Part shown: piece by piece, positions 17,417 to 21,619 of the stretch
Position numbering within the stretch: position 1 is the stretch's first letter
Layout: every line of letters begins with the position of its first letter
DNA from: an uncultured Bacillota bacterium
GTDB taxonomy: Bacteria > Bacillota > Clostridia > UBA1381
Assembly: GCA_949297205.1 (NCBI GenBank)
Contig: CASFSH010000267.1
Span: forward strand, 1-21,619
Direction of reading: 5' to 3'
Length of the DNA stretch: 21,619 nt
Notes under the pieces: generated by a model
Database searches by the model: none
Told to the model about the DNA's origin: nothing
Seen by the model: only the letters and a program-made list of their open reading frames with translations
Made by a program: the position numbers and the translations under genes

Positions 17417-20400
17417 ATGCTTAAAAAATATTTATTGGGGATATTGACGATAAGTATGGGAATGACCATGATACCGCACAATAGTCTTGCGGCGGAAATT
17501 TTAAACATGGAATCATTTAATGCTACGAAAAGTGCAGTGATTCTTAATTTCAGCAGTTTGGAAGATAAATCGGATATAAATATTCCTACAGATAAGGCAA
17601 AGGACTTTATTGTACTGGAAAAGCATACAAGCGATGGAAAGATAACAAGAATCAGTGATTATGATATTAAAATTCAGGATAAGCAATGGAGCAATGTCGA
17701 AAATGCTAACAGCTCCGTTGTAATAAAGCCTAAAGACGGTCTTTCGGAGGACGCATTATACAGAGTAACCGTAAATGCCGAAGTAAAGAATTTTGAAGTA
17801 AAGGCGAACACGGGGTGGTTTGGCATTGATGTTATATTTTCCGATGATTTTAATGCTGAGGGTAAGTATGTAAAAGGCGGGGATACAACCTATCCATATT
17901 ATTGGGACTCAACCGGTACATATCTTTTAAGCAAATATTGGAAAGGATCTAATGACACAATAGTACAAATAGGAAATACCACCCAAAAACACAATTATAC
18001 CGATTATAATGTTATGAGGTTTTTGGCGGATTCCAGTGTTTATATATCCGATGAAGCAATCAGTGCGGATAAAACAACATCTGATTATACGGTTGAATAT
18101 CAGTATCAATATCCGGGATATGCAAACGGCGGATCTCATTGGTTTAGTATGAGGGGCTCGCGGGATGATCTTTTCTATAACCGCCGTAAAGGTTATTATG
18201 TCCAGCTCAGAAACGACACTGCAATGATGGGGAAACTGTCAGCACCGATTAAGCTGTATGCCGCAGGTACAAACATTGCAACATCGGAGGAGTATGTGCC
18301 GGATGATTCCGGGTTGGTGGACATCAGAATGTCAACAATCGACGATAATATACAATATTACATAGATGAGAATAAGATATTTGATGTTAAAAATAAGTCA
18401 TTCACTTCTTCAGGAGATACAGTTTTCTTTGACAAGAACAGTACGCAGTGGTGGGAACCTTCTTATATTGACAATGTGTATGTCACACAGCTTGTAAAAT
18501 ACGGAGATGGTTTGCCGGAGATAAAGGTGACAAATAGCAGTATAAGCGGAAGTACGGCTATCATTGAATTGTCGCAGGAGATAAAGTGTGAAAACATAGA
18601 AAGTTTTATCGAATTGAAAAACGATGAGGGTGAGACATATCCGGTTGATGTCGAACAAATAGGGACGTTTTTAGGTATAACCCCAAAAGCTGCGCTTGCC
18701 GATGGGAAGTATATACTTACGCTCAAAGAGGGAATATATGCTGCAAATTCGGCAGTACTGCAAAATCCGTATCAGATGTATTTTGAAGTTTCAGACGGCA
18801 ATATGCAGATGATTAAAATTACAAAACCGGAAATATCAAATATTAATACCGAAGTTCTGAACTGTAAATTTAAAATGACATATGATTATACGGGAGAGAA
18901 TGAAAATAATTCGAAATATATTATATATTCATCAAAAAGCGTAAACGGAGATTTTGAGGAAATTAAAAATGGAAGACTGACCGGTGCGAAATTGGAATTT
19001 GATACAGACGAAAGTTATGTTGACTGTTATTTAAAAATCAAAATCAGCCCTGAGGATAGTAAAGGATATTTGAATGACAGTTTTTACACCGATGTGTTTA
19101 AAGGTATGTTTACGCCTGTTATAAAAGATGTTGTGATTGAAGATAACTTTGAAGGCGGAAACGTGAAAATCTCTGATTATGTGTTTTATGATGAAAACGG
19201 CGATGCCGATTTGACACAGATTCAATGGTATGCCTCAGATGAAGCAGACGGTGAGTATATTCCGATAGAAAATGCAACGCAAAGAGAATTGATAATTGAT
19301 GATAGTCTGCGGGACAAGTTCATAAAAGTATATATAACTCCCAAAACAGATGTTTACCCACAGAAGGGTGAAATATATATATCAAACTATTTTTGCAGAA
19401 TATATGAGCCGGAGGCGAGAAATGTAAAAATCATAGGTGAAGCAGCAATCGGTGCGATTTTGACGGGTGAATATACGTACTATGACAAAAATCACTCGGA
19501 AGAAAACGGTACGACCTACAGGTGGCTGGTTTCAGACAGCAAAGACGGTGAATATGCGGAAATTGAGGGTTTTGAGGGACGCGAGTTTACAATAACGGAG
19601 GAGTATAACGAAAAATTTGTTAAGTTTGAAGTCACACCCAAAAAAGAAGGTGTGGCAGGCGCAGCTGTTTTGAGTGAAGCTTTTGCCTTGCCTGCAAAGC
19701 CTGTTGCAAAAAATGTGGAGATAAGAGGAACGGTAAAGCCGGGGTATACTGTTACGGGTGTATATGACTTTTATCAGGTAAACAATGTTTCGGAGGGGGA
19801 TTCCGAATTTACATGGTATGTTGATTCAAAAGCGGTGTCGCATGAAAAAATGTATACAATATTGAGGTCAGATGCGGGCAAAGAACTTTGCTTTGAAGTA
19901 AAGCCGATTGCCGAAAGGGAACCGTCTGAAGGCGAACCAAGTAAGAGCAAAACGGTAAAAATCGGGACAGTATCCTCTTCCGGGGGAAGCAGCGGCGGTG
20001 GTTCAAAACCTTCCATCGGCTCGGGCATAATTATAGGACAAGTGAAAAACGATACGGAGAATGCGTCAAAAAACAACAATGAAATTATAACAAAGTTTAC
20101 AGATATTTCAGAATCGCCTTACAAAAAGGAAATAGCGATTCTGACAGATAAAAAGATTATAAATGGAGTGAGCGAAACCGAATTTGAGCCGAACCGAAAT
20201 ATTACAAGAGCGGAATTTACTGCATTGATGATGCGGCAGCTTGGAATGGGCGAGGGAAAATATTCCGGAGCCTTTGATGATGTTGCATCGGATATGTGGT
20301 TTGCAGGATATGTGCAGACGGCATATGAAAATGGAATTGTAGAAGGATATGCCGGATTGTTCAGACCGCAGGATGACATATCAATTGAAGAAATTTTAAA

Positions 20401-20614
20401 GGTTTTGATTGAATCATACGAGAAAAAGACGGCGATTGAACAGTATTCTGAAAAAAAAGTTCATGATGTAAGCGACTGGGCAAAAGAATATGCGCAAAAG
20501 TCGGCGGAAATCGGGCTTATAACAGACAAGGAATTTGATTTGCGTGAGAAATCGTCAAGAGAAATTGCGGCGGCACTAATCTACCGATACATTGAAAAGG
20601 CGGGTGAAAAATAA
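17417..20614 (+). CDS. Exported lectin-like / Ig-repeat protein with three SLH domains (cell-surface anchored)
   Basis: About 1065 residues with a signal peptide (cleavage near LAA/EI, residue 26). In order: a Big_5/Ig-like segment, a concanavalin A-like domain (about 139-358) closely related to that of the preceding protein, a second Big_5-like segment (about 365-460), four Ig-like repeats of about 85-100 residues (462-848; three share a WY.SD..DGEY-type core), a Ser/Gly linker near 852-870, and three SLH domains (about 894-1065; FTDISESP, FDDVASDMWFAGY, VHDVSDWAKEY). SLH domains bind secondary cell-wall polymers, so this is a surface protein. No catalytic motif is seen, which suggests glycan binding at the cell wall. 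The ATG at 17417 is preferred because AGAAAGG lies at a proper distance; an ATG at 17408 directly abuts it. Confidence 0.85.
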   Translation: MLKKYLLGILTISMGMTMIPHNSLAAEILNMESFNATKSAVILNFSSLEDKSDINIPTDKAKDFIVLEKHTSDGKITRISDYDIKIQDKQWSNVENANSSVVIKPKDGLSEDALYRVTVNAEVKNFEVKANTGWFGIDVIFSDDFNAEGKYVKGGDTTYPYYWDSTGTYLLSKYWKGSNDTIVQIGNTTQKHNYTDYNVMRFLADSSVYISDEAISADKTTSDYTVEYQYQYPGYANGGSHWFSMRGSRDDLFYNRRKGYYVQLRNDTAMMGKLSAPIKLYAAGTNIATSEEYVPDDSGLVDIRMSTIDDNIQYYIDENKIFDVKNKSFTSSGDTVFFDKNSTQWWEPSYIDNVYVTQLVKYGDGLPEIKVTNSSISGSTAIIELSQEIKCENIESFIELKNDEGETYPVDVEQIGTFLGITPKAALADGKYILTLKEGIYAANSAVLQNPYQMYFEVSDGNMQMIKITKPEISNINTEVLNCKFKMTYDYTGENENNSKYIIYSSKSVNGDFEEIKNGRLTGAKLEFDTDESYVDCYLKIKISPEDSKGYLNDSFYTDVFKGMFTPVIKDVVIEDNFEGGNVKISDYVFYDENGDADLTQIQWYASDEADGEYIPIENATQRELIIDDSLRDKFIKVYITPKTDVYPQKGEIYISNYFCRIYEPEARNVKIIGEAAIGAILTGEYTYYDKNHSEENGTTYRWLVSDSKDGEYAEIEGFEGREFTITEEYNEKFVKFEVTPKKEGVAGAAVLSEAFALPAKPVAKNVEIRGTVKPGYTVTGVYDFYQVNNVSEGDSEFTWYVDSKAVSHEKMYTILRSDAGKELCFEVKPIAEREPSEGEPSKSKTVKIGTVSSSGGSSGGGSKPSIGSGIIIGQVKNDTENASKNNNEIITKFTDISESPYKKEIAILTDKKIINGVSETEFEPNRNITRAEFTALMMRQLGMGEGKYSGAFDDVASDMWFAGYVQTAYENGIVEGYAGLFRPQDDISIEEILKVLIESYEKKTAIEQYSEKKVHDVSDWAKEYAQKSAEIGLITDKEFDLREKSSREIAAALIYRYIEKAGEK
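17843..17875 (+). repeat. 33-bp direct repeat, copy 2 (shared lectin-like module)
   Basis: Identical to 13589-13621, 4254 bp upstream. It marks the beginning of the duplicated concanavalin A-like module in the second protein. Outside the identical block the nucleotide sequences differ while the protein similarity continues. Confidence 0.7.
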
Positions 20615-21619
20615 TGAAAAAAAGATGGATAGCGTCTGTTGCAGCATTGTTGTTGCTTTGTGAGAATGTTGCATTTGCGGAAGATTATTGGACAAAAGCA
20701 AATGATAATATTCAGACAGGCATAGGGGGACAGGGTTCTTCCGAGATTGAATTGATAAGCATAGATGAACTGATAAATAAGGGGTGGAGTGCGGACTTTG
20801 CCCCAAAGGAGGAAAAGAAAACAGAGTACGTATCTGCATATCAGAAGGAGATAAAGCTCGCGGTTGACTTGGGCTTTATGGATGAAAATGAAGACGGATT
20901 CAGACCGCAGGAAAAATTATCTTATTATGATTATTTAAAGGCGGTGAAGCTCCTTTCGCAAATGTCGTCTGTTGATATTTCGGGATTGGAAAGAGTACAA
21001 AATACAGTCACATTTTCAAAAACGGCAGAAGCAATGGTTTATGTTTTGGGCTATGATAAACTTGCCGACCCCAAAGATGAAGGATTTTTTGCATTGGCAC
21101 AAAATTATAAAATATTTGACAACATTCCGGCAAGTGAAAATGATGAGATAACAAGAGAAGAATTTGCAAAGGTTATTTCAAATGCACTTGAATCGGAAGT
21201 GGTCACGGTGAAAATGGCAAATTCGCTTGAATATGTGATAGACGGCACTACACTTATGGAACAATTGAAAATTGCTAAGGTACGTGGCTGGCTGAATGCA
21301 AACAGCAGAACTAACATATACAGTGTCAATAAAGCAACAGAAAATACGGTTATGATTGACAATGTTGAATATGGAACGGGTGAGAGTGATGCATATGGTT
21401 ATCTCGGCAGATTTGTTGAAGCATATGTACGCGAAGATGATTCGGGGGATAAAACGGTTGCCTCGATAAGGATATATTCCACAAGGGATAATTATATAAC
21501 AATTTATGATGAAGATGTAGAAGAGACCTCAAAAAGCAATATAAAATATGTTGACAGTTCAGAAAAGGTAAAAACTCTTAAATTGAGTGCAGACGGGAGT
21601 GTTATATATAACGGTGCAT
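20614..21619 (+). CDS. Exported protein with weak SLH-like N-terminal region (partial, runs off window)
   Basis: The ATG overlaps the stop of the SLH gene by one base (TAATG), so translation is probably coupled. The visible 335 codons are open to the window edge. They start with a signal peptide (MKKRWIASVAALLLLCENVAFA, cleavage after Ala22). Two degenerate SLH-like units follow, about residues 70-115 (AYQKEIKLAVDLGFM, then GFRPQEKLSYYDYLKAV) and about 130-195 (a repeat ending in ITREEFAKVISNAL). Beyond about residue 200 is a beta-rich region of unknown function ending in VIYNGA. This SLH-then-beta-rich layout resembles large clostridial surface proteins I cannot name more exactly. It is likely exported and cell-wall associated, and part of operon 2. 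Confidence 0.75.
   Translation, partial: MKKRWIASVAALLLLCENVAFAEDYWTKANDNIQTGIGGQGSSEIELISIDELINKGWSADFAPKEEKKTEYVSAYQKEIKLAVDLGFMDENEDGFRPQEKLSYYDYLKAVKLLSQMSSVDISGLERVQNTVTFSKTAEAMVYVLGYDKLADPKDEGFFALAQNYKIFDNIPASENDEITREEFAKVISNALESEVVTVKMANSLEYVIDGTTLMEQLKIAKVRGWLNANSRTNIYSVNKATENTVMIDNVEYGTGESDAYGYLGRFVEAYVREDDSGDKTVASIRIYSTRDNYITIYDEDVEETSKSNIKYVDSSEKVKTLKLSADGSVIYNGA

Noticed and set aside
19774..20079. Minus-strand 101-codon frame opposite the Ser/Gly linker
   Set aside because: The product is a proline-rich mirror of the linker codons, with no domain. It is a shadow frame.

Overview
The window looks like a stretch of chromosome from a low-GC Gram-positive anaerobe of class Clostridia, plausibly a gut or plant-fibre degrader. 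It is AT-rich and has GGAGG-type ribosome binding sites and sigma-A promoters. It also carries secreted proteins with S-layer homology (SLH) modules, copper-amine-oxidase-N 'stalk' modules and Ig-like repeats, a combination seen in pectin-degrading Clostridia such as Monoglobus. The genus is an inference. No mobile element, rRNA, tRNA or CRISPR array was seen.

Layout. Bases 1-381 hold a possible tail of an upstream gene, a Rho-independent terminator, a 13-bp perfect hairpin, and an operator/promoter unit. A three-gene operon follows (382-3409): a cytoplasmic alpha/beta-hydrolase esterase, a cytoplasmic GH28-like beta-helix protein, and a 10-TM EamA/DMT-type transporter. It ends in a bidirectional terminator facing a minus-strand AraC-family regulator (3470-4312). 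The regulator has its own consensus promoter (TTGACA-17-TATAAT) and an unusual leader. Divergent from it, a second and much longer operon (4679 to beyond 21619) encodes a GH38 alpha-mannosidase and a GH39 glycosidase, both apparently cytoplasmic. It continues with an exported SGNH esterase/beta-helix/stalk protein, an exported lectin-like/beta-helix protein, an exported lectin-like/Ig/SLH surface protein, and the start of another exported protein with weak SLH similarity that runs off the window.

How it works together. The best regulatory signal is a pair of nearly identical promoter units at 259-322 and 4563-4626, aligned without gaps. Each has two direct repeats of the form TATCAKTATRC, 21 bp apart, ending three bases before the -35 box. 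This is the usual layout for an AraC-family activator, so the regulator at 3470-4312 probably controls both operons. The picture is a two-operon polysaccharide utilisation locus: surface or secreted proteins bind, de-esterify and cut a glycan, and cytoplasmic GH38, GH39, GH28-like and esterase enzymes finish the oligosaccharides. The glycan is not certain. Alpha-mannosidase plus GH39 plus a pectinase-like fold suggests a branched, uronic-acid- and mannose-containing plant or microbial polysaccharide. No dedicated oligosaccharide importer (ABC or PTS) lies in the window.
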